From positions 2,497,807 through 2,561,806 of the forward strand of contig NZ_LT669941.1 of NCBI RefSeq assembly GCF_900128505.1: DNA of 64,000 nt, given 5' to 3'. A model generated the notes under the pieces. It was not told the DNA's origin. It did not search any database and was given only the letters and a program-made list of their open reading frames with translations. The position numbers and the translations under genes were made by a program. This document shows positions 44,001-52,156 of this stretch, one piece after another; the stretch's first letter is position 1, and every line of letters starts with the position of its first letter. Source of the stretch: Parabacteroides timonensis (lineage in GTDB: Bacteria; Bacteroidota; Bacteroidia; Bacteroidales; Tannerellaceae).

Positions 44001-44055
44001 TTCAGTTTATCCGTCTACACGCAAATTCATGTTCGGTCTTAATTTAACATTCTAA
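41023..44055 (+). CDS. SusC/RagA-family TonB-linked outer-membrane transporter
   Basis: A 1010-residue outer-membrane porin that imports nutrients, usually glycans or peptides, using TonB energy. A signal peptide (first about 25 residues) is followed by a carboxypeptidase-regulatory-like domain (about 42-115: GRVTCVVEDALGPVTGASVI), a TonB box region with EEVVIVGYGVQKKE, a plug domain (about 130-260) and the 22-strand barrel ending in FMFGLNLTF. No N-terminal extension for anti-sigma signalling is present. SusD follows after 15 bases. Confidence 0.95.
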   Translation: MRKKLNLVSFILLAGTLASPGTTFAGTTPAEPSTSISQQTGRVTCVVEDALGPVTGASVIVKGTTTGNVSDTDGKVVLEGLKRGDIIQVSFVGYITQEIPYTGQSTIKIDLKEDSQALEEVVIVGYGVQKKESLTGALQTLKEEKLTDITTPSVENMLNGKVSGVYVAPGSGQPGSSGAVVVRGKATLSGSTAPLWVIDGVIVGDGAGLLNPSDIETMTILKDAASTAIYGSEGANGVILITTKAAKSGKIQINASAKLGISTLNNGKLEMMNGAELYDYYASFNNPEMVAFPRWNSELRNSNFDWWDLATQSGFTQDYNISLSGGNDQLSSYFSVGYYDEEGAVKGYDYSRYTFRYRSNYKPFKWLTIKPSVSGAMRTVEDAQYSVTSMYSMFPWDSPYKENGELVPDRYQGWVNSQQTNYLNDLSYGNHTDYKTYEFLGNLDFDIKITDWLTFRSVNSFQYTNYYYQSYSDPRSNGASGVNGRIEEYQSNTSRRYTNQLLNFNKMFGKHSVDAVLAYEFKDYQGKAIKAIGTGFAPGFEVLDVTALPEKVGGSLTESAVQSYFFRGNYSYDNRYVAELSLRRDGASNFGSDARYGNFYSVSGGWNISREHWFNAKWVDALKVRASYGIMGNRPGDYYPQYALYSISANYDGIPGTLISQVGNPNLTWEETATFGIGVDANLFNNRLRIVFDYYNKYTTDVLYKTPLSGLTGVTSRWQNIGEISNKGIELTIGGDIIRTKDWNWSLEANVGHNKNTVEKLYGDDPNMEVVIGGGIGIAGEASKILKVGYSSDAFYVKEWAGVNPENGAPQWYTTTEDGSRVITDDYTKADLVISKPSTPKLFGGFNTSLSWRNIDLNAVFGFSLGGKIYNYSRQEYDADGTYTDRNQMKLKDGWNRWEKPGDIATHPVPSYNNQSKANSPSSRYLEDSDYLKLRSLTIGYNLSLPKYYIQNMRIFFAGENLFTVTGYSGVDPEIPAKANDDGTISVIGSAGPSVYPSTRKFMFGLNLTF

Positions 44056-44070
44056 ACTAGCTAAGTAAAT

Positions 44071-45849
44071 ATGAAAACTAATATAAAGAAATTCTTTCTG
44101 GCAACTGTTTGCATAGGAACACTGTTGACTTCCTGCGATATCGAACGATTGCCTAATGGAAGCATGGCGGCCGAAGACATAACTTCGGACCCGAATAAAG
44201 CACTCGACGGCTTAGTGCGTGGCGCCTATGCCCAATTGAAAACATGGTCTGACCCGATGCACCGCCTCGGTGAATATGCGGGCGACAATATGATGATTCG
44301 AGGCTCATCCACGGATGCATTCTACGAATTCATCTCTTTCTCTCGTACTGCCGAGAATTATCGACTGGATGCCTTCTGGAATTCAGGCTACAAAGCCATA
44401 GCCCAGACTTCCAACATCATCAAAATGATTGAAGAAGGACAAAGCGAAGACATAGACAACAAGTTGGGCGAATGCTACTATATCAGAGGTATGATGTATT
44501 TCTACCTTACTCGTGCCTACTCCCGCCCTTATTATCAAGCGCCAAATAAAAATCTGGGGGTACCTATCGTCAACGGAACACCAGATGATCTTGAGAATTT
44601 ACAATTACCAGACCGTTCAACGGTTGAAGAAAGTTATGCACAAGCTATTGCCGACTTGCGCAAAGCAGAAAGCATGCTGACTATCAACGAAGGTCCGGCC
44701 TACGCATCCATCGGAGCTGCTCAAGCCATGTTGTCGCGCGTATATTTATATATGAGCGGTACTTATTCAAATCCTAACACACAATATGCAGACTCGGCTG
44801 TTTACTATGCTACGCAAGTAATCAACTCCGGTGTTTATCAGTTGTTACCACATAACGAGTTTATGAACTACAACACCTATACACCGGAAAACAATAAAGA
44901 GTCTATCTTCGTTGTAAAACGGGTAGCTTCCGAATTCTCTGGCTTCGACCATTATTACGGCATCGGTGGTATGTATGCCAACATCGGCGGTATGGGTTGG
45001 GGCGAAATGTTCGCCAGTGCCAAATATATTGACTTGCTGAACGAAACAGGCCGCAACGACTGGCGTCCTGACCGGAAGAAGATTGTAGATGCACGTGCAA
45101 ACTTCATTGAGCCACAGTATGTGGTTGATGATAACGGCAAATACACAGAAGTTTTCCGCTTTATCAAGAAAGTATACAACGCAAGTGGTGAACACACAAA
45201 CTTCAACTACGTGCAAGCAACCTTAAACAAGAACGGCAACCAATACAGCTGTACGGAAGTTGTTGAAGGAGAAGAAAAAACTTATCCGATGACTGTAGTA
45301 GACGAAGCACAGCAAATCTACTCGATATCTTATTCTGACGGAGAAACCTACACAGGTGTTATCGACTATCAGATGTCATTAAACCGTGTTTATCCGGAGT
45401 TTTATATCACAAAATGTTCGCGCGAAGGTGAAGACTCACATCTTCATTCTCCAATCATCTCCCGTTTGGGCGAAATCTATCTTAACCGTGCGGAGGCATA
45501 TGCTAAGCTAGGACGTTACAGTGAAGCATTAGCCGATCTGAACACTATCCGCGAGCGTTCTATCCCCGGTGCCGGTTATTCATCTCTGGATGCAAACAAT
45601 GCCTCCACGTTGATTGACAAAGAGCGTCAACTTGAATTGGCTTATCAGGCCGAACGCAGCTTTGATGTATTCCGCAACGGCGATACATTGTACCGCCGTT
45701 ATCCCGGTCCTCACGAAGCAACGAAAGATATACCGGCTACCGACTACCGCGTTACGTTCTATATCTCGCAGGATGCCATTAACTCCTACCCAAGTGGTAG
45801 CACGTTGACACAAAATCCGACAGACAATAGTGGAGTTATTTTAAATTAA
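44071..45849 (+). CDS. SusD/RagB-family outer-membrane lipoprotein
   Basis: 592 residues. The signal peptide ends in LLTSC, so it is lipidated and held at the cell surface, where it caps the SusC channel and captures the substrate. The N-terminal TPR-like half contains the family's KMIEEGQ and GECYYIRGMMYFYLTRAY segments, and the C-terminal half has RLGEIYLNRAEAYAKLG and the RQLELAYQAERSFDVFRNGD motif. Substrate is unknown: no hydrolase or regulator lies beside it. It is paired with susC and ends at a strong terminator. Confidence 0.94.
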   Translation: MKTNIKKFFLATVCIGTLLTSCDIERLPNGSMAAEDITSDPNKALDGLVRGAYAQLKTWSDPMHRLGEYAGDNMMIRGSSTDAFYEFISFSRTAENYRLDAFWNSGYKAIAQTSNIIKMIEEGQSEDIDNKLGECYYIRGMMYFYLTRAYSRPYYQAPNKNLGVPIVNGTPDDLENLQLPDRSTVEESYAQAIADLRKAESMLTINEGPAYASIGAAQAMLSRVYLYMSGTYSNPNTQYADSAVYYATQVINSGVYQLLPHNEFMNYNTYTPENNKESIFVVKRVASEFSGFDHYYGIGGMYANIGGMGWGEMFASAKYIDLLNETGRNDWRPDRKKIVDARANFIEPQYVVDDNGKYTEVFRFIKKVYNASGEHTNFNYVQATLNKNGNQYSCTEVVEGEEKTYPMTVVDEAQQIYSISYSDGETYTGVIDYQMSLNRVYPEFYITKCSREGEDSHLHSPIISRLGEIYLNRAEAYAKLGRYSEALADLNTIRERSIPGAGYSSLDANNASTLIDKERQLELAYQAERSFDVFRNGDTLYRRYPGPHEATKDIPATDYRVTFYISQDAINSYPSGSTLTQNPTDNSGVILN

Positions 45850-45851
45850 TC

Positions 45852-45900
45852 AACAAAAGAGAGTATGCCAATATGTGACATACTCTCTTTTGTTATTTTT
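45852..45900 (+). terminator. Strong terminator after susD
   Basis: A perfect 16-bp stem, AACAAAAGAGAGTATG (45852-45867) with CATACTCTCTTTTGTT (45879-45894), followed by ATTTTTATG. It limits readthrough into the lipoprotein gene and excludes a start at 45865. Confidence 0.85.
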
Positions 45901-45930
45901 ATGTTTCTATTAAGTCAAACGATTAAAATC

Positions 45931-46527
45931 ATGAATAAATTATATTACATTTTTTTCACTCTATTACTGACACTGTTCGCTTGTGATAATACGGTTATTA
46001 TAGATCCTGAACCTGATCTTACGACTCGCTCATCTGTTAATTCGTTTTCTCTTTTTAAGGATATAAAGACATATACACTTTCTAATGGCGATAATTCAAT
46101 TTCCGGACAAATATATTGTACAGAAGAGGCTGAATATACTTTTATCTTTGCATTTGAAGGAACAAACGGATGCCATTATCAAGCAGGTATAGGAACCAAT
46201 GTTCGAATTTATCCAAATAACGGAGGTTCTTTTCGTACCATCGCTACAGTACTTAAGCCTGGTGTTCACAACTGTTTCGTAGATATAAAGTTTACCGAGT
46301 CAGACCAACAAGGTTATGGAAGATTAGCCATAACCAAAATCAATAATGTTCCTTTAAATATGGCATATGAAGGAAGTGTTGACTTAGTTGCCTCCGGAAG
46401 CAGTAACCGAACACCAGATATCGGAACAATACCGGAACATTGGAGATGTTCAACTTGTGGGCTATTGAATTCTTGGATTCCTAAATGTGCCGCCTGCGGA
46501 GCAGAAAACAAAGAATATAAAAATTAA
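45931..46527 (+). CDS. Lipoprotein with C-terminal RanBP2-like zinc finger
   Basis: 198 residues. The signal peptide ends in LFAC with Cys18. The central domain (about 30-160) is beta-rich with no known family. The last 28 residues hold W171-x-C173-x2-C176-x3-N180-x5-C186-x2-C189, close to the RanBP2-type zinc finger. It lies downstream of the SusCD pair in the same direction, beyond its terminator. I chose the ATG at 45931 because the earlier frame begins inside the terminator. Such a finger on a lipoprotein is unusual. Confidence 0.75.
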   Translation: MNKLYYIFFTLLLTLFACDNTVIIDPEPDLTTRSSVNSFSLFKDIKTYTLSNGDNSISGQIYCTEEAEYTFIFAFEGTNGCHYQAGIGTNVRIYPNNGGSFRTIATVLKPGVHNCFVDIKFTESDQQGYGRLAITKINNVPLNMAYEGSVDLVASGSSNRTPDIGTIPEHWRCSTCGLLNSWIPKCAACGAENKEYKN

Positions 46528-47086
46528 TCAGAAAGATTATCGATCGAGAAAATCACCTTTCAAAGCAAAGTGATTACATCTCAACAAATTACGCTGAAGC
46601 TCCGTGTTTTGAATAAATGATATTCTTATATGGAACTTCAGCGTAACTATTTGGATTCAACAAAAGTTTTTCAAAATAAATCCTTCATTCCTTCAGCAAT
46701 ATAACTAAACAACTGATAATACAAAATTTACCACTGAAGGATTTATAAACAACATGAAGGAAACGGTTCTACTTTTAGAATAATGCTTCATATTCATACC
46801 TAATATCAACATCTGTTTTTAGTTCACTCCTTCAAGCAAAAGTAAGTCAGGGACAGTAGATAATAACAGGATAGATAACGACTTCTTATTATGAAAGTTA
46901 GCATCTCTTTCTTGTTTGTCAGTCATCGAACGCTTGTTTCACAGTTATCGAATAAGCGTTTGACAACTGACAAACAAGCGTTCGATAGCTGACAAAAAGA
47001 AAAGAAGATAGGATTATTGAACTAAAAGGTCAGTATTCATGCGTTAGGATACTCAAATTAGACTAAAACTGAACCACTGATGCCAA
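46528..47086. other. 559-base region between convergent genes, with inverted repeats
   Basis: No gene is seen. TTACGCTGAAG (46589-46599) pairs with CTTCAGCGTAA (46636-46646) across 36 bases. A longer near-perfect repeat lies at 46915-46996. These may end both convergent transcripts; the large one may be a remnant of a small mobile element. Confidence 0.45.
46915..46996. repeat. 25-base inverted repeat with 32-base centre
   Basis: 46915-46939 and the reverse complement of 46972-46996 agree at 23 of 25 bases (shared core ATCGAACGCTTGTTT). The centre contains further related palindromic bases. The whole 82-base unit could form a cruciform or a strong RNA hairpin. Confidence 0.55.
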
Positions 47087-47458
47087 TTATTTCTTAAACA
47101 CCAAATAGACAGCTGCAACCAACAACAAACAAGCCAGTGCATGATTCCATTTGAAGGATTCTCCCTTAAAAGCGATCGTGCTGAAAGCGATGAAGACCAC
47201 TAAAGTAATAACCTCCTGTATCACTTTTAATTGTATCAGGTTGAACGGCCCCCCATTCTCACGGAATCCCATCCGGTTGGCGGGAACTTGAAAACAATAT
47301 TCAAAGAAAGCAATCCCCCAGCTAAACAAGATAACACCGATCAACGGTAAACTCTCAAACCAACTGAACTGTTGTTTCATCTTCAGATGACCGTACCATG
47401 CCAATGTCATAAAGACATTCGATACGACTAATAACAGAATTGCATAAAATCCCTGCAT
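47087..47458 (-). CDS. DMT-superfamily small membrane protein (DUF486)
   Basis: 123 residues with four predicted membrane spans (about 4-22, 37-52, 80-98, 102-120). The motif WGIAFFEYCFQVPANRMG is typical of DUF486-type proteins related to drug/metabolite transporters. Substrate unknown. Its start lies 3 bases after the TtcA-like gene's stop, so they are cotranscribed. Confidence 0.8.
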   Translation of the reverse strand: MQGFYAILLLVVSNVFMTLAWYGHLKMKQQFSWFESLPLIGVILFSWGIAFFEYCFQVPANRMGFRENGGPFNLIQLKVIQEVITLVVFIAFSTIAFKGESFKWNHALACLLLVAAVYLVFKK

Positions 47459-47461
47459 AAT

Positions 47462-48208
47462 TTATTTCTTTTTTTGAGGAAGATAATCCGGTTGTATATT
47501 TGACATACTGTTCCAGATGCTGTAACGCGCCTCCGGGTTGATAGCCTCCAACCGTGCCAGCACCTCTTTCATATCCGAACGGCTGGAGCCGGATTCGTAA
47601 GGGCAGTTCTTGATCTGTTTCCGATACCCTTTCCAGGCAGCGATACGGATCAAATCCTTTTCTTCGACCAGACACATCGGTCGGATGATCTCCATATCGA
47701 ACTTATCCATCTTCAGTCGCGGAGGCATCGTCCCGATCGCCCCCTGATGCGTCATGTTCATCAGCAACGTTTCAATAATATCATCCTGGTGATGCCCTAG
47801 CGCGATCTTGTTGCAACTATGCTTCTTAGCAATATCGAACAATGCTTTCCTGCGTGTCCAGGAACAAAGGAAACAAGGCGATTTACGGGTATCCGTCGAA
47901 GCATCGAAACTCGTTTCGTGGATGAAAAACGGCAAGTTATGCTCGTCGGCACAACTCTTTAGATACTCCATATCCGAATGATAAGGGATGTTGGTCATCA
48001 CAATATGGGCAACCACCACTTCGAAGCGGGGATTATATATTTTAGACCGACGTCCCAGCAGGTCGACCAAAGCAAGCGAATCCTTCCCTCCCGACAATCC
48101 GATCAGGATACGATCGCCGTTAGCTATCAGGTCATATTCGAAAATAGCCTTCTTCACCTTCTCTTCTACTTTCCTGAACAGGAGCTCTTCTGGAGTCAAC
48201 TTTGCCAT
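47462..48208 (-). CDS. TtcA-like tRNA thiolation enzyme (PP-loop ATPase)
   Basis: Member of the TtcA family, which puts sulfur on cytidine 32 of tRNA. 248 residues: the PP-loop IGLSGGKDSLAL (N-terminal third), two CxxC-like cysteines in CFLCSWTRRKALF, and ALGHHQDDIIETLLMNM, the family's catalytic segment. I chose the ATG at 48208: a TATTTTTG box (48229-48236, minus strand) overlaps the alternative GTG at 48229. The symbol ttcA is not assigned because tRNA-thiolating paralogues are hard to separate by eye. Confidence 0.83.
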   Translation of the reverse strand: MAKLTPEELLFRKVEEKVKKAIFEYDLIANGDRILIGLSGGKDSLALVDLLGRRSKIYNPRFEVVVAHIVMTNIPYHSDMEYLKSCADEHNLPFFIHETSFDASTDTRKSPCFLCSWTRRKALFDIAKKHSCNKIALGHHQDDIIETLLMNMTHQGAIGTMPPRLKMDKFDMEIIRPMCLVEEKDLIRIAAWKGYRKQIKNCPYESGSSRSDMKEVLARLEAINPEARYSIWNSMSNIQPDYLPQKKK

Positions 48209-48228
48209 ATTTATCTTTAAATCGGGCA

Positions 48229-48286
48229 CAAAAATAGATATTTATCCAATGAATTGTATGCCTAACTAAAAATATTATTATCTTTG
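48229..48286. promoter_or_regulatory. Divergent -7 boxes of the TtcA-like and TPR genes
   Basis: TATTTTTG on the minus strand at 48229-48236 serves the TtcA-like gene and TATCTTTG on the plus strand at 48279-48286 serves the 48318 gene. Confidence 0.6.
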
Positions 48287-48317
48287 AATCAGTATAATTA
48301 TATTACAACAAGAGAAA

Positions 48318-49757
48318 ATGAGCCGGTTATCTAAGAAACTGTTTTACACAATTGGAATTACGTTACTTTGCAGCGGCCTGCAGGCTCAAAGCCTGGACCA
48401 GGCAAAAAAACTATACAACGAAGGGCAATATGCCGAAGCTAAACCCGCATTTGAGAAGCTGGTAAAACAAGCCCCCAGTAATTCATCCTACAACCATTGG
48501 TATGGCGTCTGCTGTTTTGAAACAGGCGATTTGGTCGGTGCGGAAAAACACCTGAAAGTGGCAGTGAAACGTAAAGTACAAGACGCTTACCGTTACCTGT
48601 CGGATGTCTACTTTCAGACCTATCGTTTCGACGAAGCAGCTGAAACGCTTGAAGAATACATAGAACTGCTGACTAAAAAGAAGCTGGATACACAGGCTTT
48701 CGACGACAAACTATCATTGGCTGAAAATGCACACCGCATGATGGAGAAGACGGAAGATGTCCAGATAATCGACAGCCTTGTAGTCGATAAAGAAGACTTC
48801 CTCGCCGCCTATACCCTGAGTGAAGAAAGCGGTACGTTGGCTTCGTTCAAAGATTTCTTCCAGACGAACGAGCCTGTTGCCTCAACAGTCTACATGAATC
48901 AGAAGGGTGATAAAATCTATTACGCACATGCAACCGACAACGACCATTATTGCCTCTTTACACAATCCAAGCTATTGGATAAATGGGGAGATGAAAAACA
49001 GTTGCCAATGAATATTAACAGCAATAGCGACGACAACTATCCGTTTGTCCTGTCTGACGGTGTAACGATTTATTACGCCTCAAAAGGAAACGGTTCGTTA
49101 GGCGGTTATGACCTGTTCGTTACCCGTTATAACATCAACTCTGATACTTATCTGGCTCCGGAACAACTAAGTATGCCTTTCAATTCCCCCTTCAACGACT
49201 ACATGATGGTTTATGACGAGACAAAGGAATTGGGATGGTTCGTCTCCGACCGTTTTCAGCCGGAAGATAAGGTTTGTGTCTACCTGTTCATTCCGAACAA
49301 CGAACACAGCCGGGTAGAAAGCGAAGATATAGAAGTAAAACGCGCCCGTGCCGCCATTACCTCCATACAGGATTCATGGAAACCAGGAAGCGATTACACC
49401 AGCCTGATCGAACTGGCACATAAAGAAATTCCTTACGGTGAAGCAAAAATCGAAAAAGACTTCGAATTCGTGATAAACAACAGTTTGGTTTATTATAAGC
49501 TAGATGAAATAAAAAGTCCCGAAGCGAAAAGCTATTACGAAAAAGTTGTTTCGCTGAACAAACAGATAAAAGAACTGAATGAAAAGCTGGCTGACCTCAG
49601 AGCATCTTATTCTTCCGGGAATAGTGCAAAAAAGGAACAGCTTAAACCGACAATTCTCGAGGCTGAAGAGCAATTGAACAATCTGCTCAGTCAACCTGAC
49701 GAATTGGAAAAGAAAGCCCGTAACACGGAGATTAATTATTTAAAAAGTAACAGATAA
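48318..49757 (+). CDS. TPR protein with PD40/beta-propeller-like repeats
   Basis: 479 residues with a signal peptide (first 23, ending LQAQ). Residues about 25-125 are tetratricopeptide repeats (AKKLYNEGQYAEAKPAFEKL, KHLKVAVKRKVQDAYRYLSD). The middle (about 175-320) has WD40/PD40-like beta-propeller strands with DNYPFVLSDGVTIYYAS and GGYDLFVTRY. The C-terminal 100 residues are a coiled coil (IKELNEKLADLRASY). This architecture occurs in Bacteroidetes envelope proteins linked to OmpA-type complexes, but no OmpA domain is present here. Probably periplasmic; function unknown. Confidence 0.75.
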   Translation: MSRLSKKLFYTIGITLLCSGLQAQSLDQAKKLYNEGQYAEAKPAFEKLVKQAPSNSSYNHWYGVCCFETGDLVGAEKHLKVAVKRKVQDAYRYLSDVYFQTYRFDEAAETLEEYIELLTKKKLDTQAFDDKLSLAENAHRMMEKTEDVQIIDSLVVDKEDFLAAYTLSEESGTLASFKDFFQTNEPVASTVYMNQKGDKIYYAHATDNDHYCLFTQSKLLDKWGDEKQLPMNINSNSDDNYPFVLSDGVTIYYASKGNGSLGGYDLFVTRYNINSDTYLAPEQLSMPFNSPFNDYMMVYDETKELGWFVSDRFQPEDKVCVYLFIPNNEHSRVESEDIEVKRARAAITSIQDSWKPGSDYTSLIELAHKEIPYGEAKIEKDFEFVINNSLVYYKLDEIKSPEAKSYYEKVVSLNKQIKELNEKLADLRASYSSGNSAKKEQLKPTILEAEEQLNNLLSQPDELEKKARNTEINYLKSNR

Positions 49758-49773
49758 CACAACCACAACTATT

Positions 49774-50262
49774 ATGATCTGGGAAATAACCATTATTGTC
49801 TTTTTAATGCTGGTAGCCATCGTGCTTATCCTGCTGGAAATATTTTTACTGCCGGGTATAACGATTGCCGGAATCGGAGGATTCCTTTTTGCTGCCGCAG
49901 GTGTCATTTACGCTTATTCGGTAGGAGAAATGGCAGGACACATCACTTTATTCCTGTCATTAGTGACTTTCGGTGGTGCATTTGTATGGTTATTGCGTTC
50001 CCGATCGTTTCACAGGGTAGCCCTGAAAACGGATGTTGACTCGAAGCTGACTTCCAGCCGCGACCTGGGTATCGAACCCGGCGACGAAGGAGTCACACTT
50101 TCCCGCCTTGCCCCTATCGGCAAAGCGCGTATCATGGGTGTCACAGTCGAAGCCAAGTCGATGGACGAACTGATAGACGAAAATACGCCGATTGAAGTCG
50201 TTCGTGTCGACAGTTACAACATTTTGGTAAAGAAAATAGAACAAACAGATATTCACGCTTAA
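49774..50262 (+). CDS. NfeD-family membrane protein
   Basis: 162 residues with an N-terminal membrane segment (about 5-23), a second hydrophobic hairpin (29-48, 57-74) and a C-terminal OB-fold-like domain (GDEGVTLSRLAPIGKARIMG, VEVVRV-type strand at the end), as in short NfeD proteins. They partner flotillin-like proteins in membrane microdomains. The flotillin-like floA gene follows after 10 bases. Confidence 0.85.
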   Translation: MIWEITIIVFLMLVAIVLILLEIFLLPGITIAGIGGFLFAAAGVIYAYSVGEMAGHITLFLSLVTFGGAFVWLLRSRSFHRVALKTDVDSKLTSSRDLGIEPGDEGVTLSRLAPIGKARIMGVTVEAKSMDELIDENTPIEVVRVDSYNILVKKIEQTDIHA

Positions 50263-50272
50263 TTATATTTAT

Positions 50273-51268
50273 ATGGAAGAATTGAACTATTTGCCTTTTA
50301 TCCTACTGGGTGCAGCGGTCTTGCTGCTGGCAATTTTCTTTTATTATGTGCCGTTCCTGCTGTGGATCTCGGCCAAAGTTTCGGGTGTAAACATTTCACT
50401 GATACAGCTGTTCCTGATGCGTATCCGTAATGTACCTCCTTATGTTATCGCCCGTGCTATGATCGAAGCGCACAAAGCTGGTCTTAAAACGTTGACTCGT
50501 GATGAACTGGAAGCGCATTATCTGGCAGGTGGACATGTTGAGAAAGTGGTTCACGCACTGGTGTCTGCTTCTAAAGCAAACATCGACCTGCCTTTCCAGA
50601 TGGCTACTGCTATCGACCTGGCCGGTCGTGATGTATTCGAAGCCGTTCAGATGTCGGTTAACCCGAAAGTGATCGACACGCCTCCTGTGACTGCCGTTGC
50701 GAAAGATGGTATCCAGCTGATAGCCAAAGCCCGTGTTACCGTTCGCGCCAATATCAAGCAGTTGGTGGGTGGTGCCGGTGAAGAAACGATCCTGGCCCGT
50801 GTCGGTGAAGGTATCGTATCATCGATCGGTTCATCGGAAAGTCATAAGACCGTATTGGAAAATCCGGATTCTATCTCTAAACTGGTATTGCGTAAAGGAT
50901 TGGATGCCGGTACAGCATTCGAGATCTTGTCTATCGACATCGCGGATATCGATATAGGTAAGAATATCGGTGCCTTCCTGCAGATGGACCAGGCACAGGC
51001 TGATAAAAATATCGCCCAGGCTAAGGCTGAGGAACGTCGTGCAATGGCTGTTGCCCTTGAACAGGAAATGAAAGCCAAAGCCCAGGAAGCCCGTGCGAAG
51101 GTGATCGAAGCAGAAGCAGAAGTACCAAAAGCTATGGCAGAAGCTTTCCGTTCTGGAAATCTGGGCATCATGGATTATTATAAAATGAAGAACATCGACG
51201 CGGACACTTCTATGCGCGAAGCCATAGCAAAGCCGGCCAATGCTCCTTCAAAACCGCTTAAAGACTAA
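50273..51268 (+). CDS. floA: Flotillin-like protein FloA
   Basis: 331 residues with an N-terminal membrane hairpin (about 7-30), a PHB/SPFH domain (about 60-230, with VIDTPPVTAVAKDGIQLIAK) and an Ala/Glu-rich C-terminal coiled coil (AEERRAMAVALEQEMKAKA). FloA proteins organise membrane microdomains and bacterial signalling. The NfeD-floA pair is a conserved arrangement. The nucleoside phosphorylase gene follows after 5 bases, so they share a transcript. Confidence 0.9.
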   Translation: MEELNYLPFILLGAAVLLLAIFFYYVPFLLWISAKVSGVNISLIQLFLMRIRNVPPYVIARAMIEAHKAGLKTLTRDELEAHYLAGGHVEKVVHALVSASKANIDLPFQMATAIDLAGRDVFEAVQMSVNPKVIDTPPVTAVAKDGIQLIAKARVTVRANIKQLVGGAGEETILARVGEGIVSSIGSSESHKTVLENPDSISKLVLRKGLDAGTAFEILSIDIADIDIGKNIGAFLQMDQAQADKNIAQAKAEERRAMAVALEQEMKAKAQEARAKVIEAEAEVPKAMAEAFRSGNLGIMDYYKMKNIDADTSMREAIAKPANAPSKPLKD

Positions 51269-51273
51269 AAAAG

Positions 51274-52143
51274 ATGAGAGTTATTCCCGAATCCGAATTA
51301 ATCATAAATGCAGATGGAAGCGCTTTCCATCTGCATCTTAAGCCGGAACAGCTGGCAGACAAAGTGATCCTGGTCGGTGATCCTGACAGGGTTTCAACCG
51401 TTGCTTCTTACTTCGACACACAGGAGTGCGAGGTTTCCAGCCGGGAGTTTCATACCATCACAGGAACCTATAAAGGAAAACGTCTTACCGTTGTTTCCCA
51501 CGGTATCGGTACGGACAATATAGATATCGTACTGAACGAACTGGATGCACTGGCAAACATCGACTTTGCAACCCGCACGGTAAAGCCGGCATTCAAACAA
51601 TTAACCCTGGTACGCGTCGGAACGTCGGGAGGTCTTCAGCCATTCGTTCCTGTGGGTACTTATGTGGCAGCGGAGAAGTCAGTCGGTTTCGACGGGGTTA
51701 TTTATTTCTATGCAGATACCGAACGTGTCAGGGATACAGCCTTTGAAGCTGCATTGAAAGAACAGCTGAACTGGAAGCTGTCCGGTCTTTCCCCTTATGT
51801 CGTTTCAGCCGATCATTCGTTGATAGAACAGATCACCCGCGACGATATCATTCGTGGTGTTACAATTGCAGCCAACGGCTTTTACGGTCCGCAGGGACGT
51901 GAATTGCGTCTGCCTCTTGCCGATCCCAAGTTGAATGAAAAGATTGAAGCTTTCAATTACAACGGACGGCAAATTACCAATTTTGAAATGGAAAGTTCAT
52001 CTCTGGCTGGTCTCGCCGCCCTGATGGGACACCGCGCTATGACAATCTGCTGTATCATCGCTGGCCGTGTGGATAAGAATATGAATACAAATTATAAAGG
52101 TTCACTGACAGGATTGATAGAAACGGTATTGGAACGTATTTGA
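51274..52143 (+). CDS. Nucleoside phosphorylase (uridine phosphorylase-like)
   Basis: 289 residues of the PNP/UDP family. The GDPDRV phosphate-binding motif (about residue 35), VRVGTSGG in the middle and ITNFEMESSSLAGLAALMGH near the C-terminus are typical. It splits nucleosides with phosphate for base salvage; the uridine versus purine preference cannot be read here. It lies between floA and rpiA in one operon; rpiA could use the ribose-1-phosphate derived from this reaction after conversion to ribose 5-phosphate. Confidence 0.86.
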   Translation: MRVIPESELIINADGSAFHLHLKPEQLADKVILVGDPDRVSTVASYFDTQECEVSSREFHTITGTYKGKRLTVVSHGIGTDNIDIVLNELDALANIDFATRTVKPAFKQLTLVRVGTSGGLQPFVPVGTYVAAEKSVGFDGVIYFYADTERVRDTAFEAALKEQLNWKLSGLSPYVVSADHSLIEQITRDDIIRGVTIAANGFYGPQGRELRLPLADPKLNEKIEAFNYNGRQITNFEMESSSLAGLAALMGHRAMTICCIIAGRVDKNMNTNYKGSLTGLIETVLERI

Positions 52144-52156
52144 TTAAAAGAATATC

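Noticed and set aside
45865..45930. Earlier start for the zinc-finger lipoprotein
   Set aside because: It begins inside the susD terminator hairpin, and the added residues would precede a normal lipoprotein signal.
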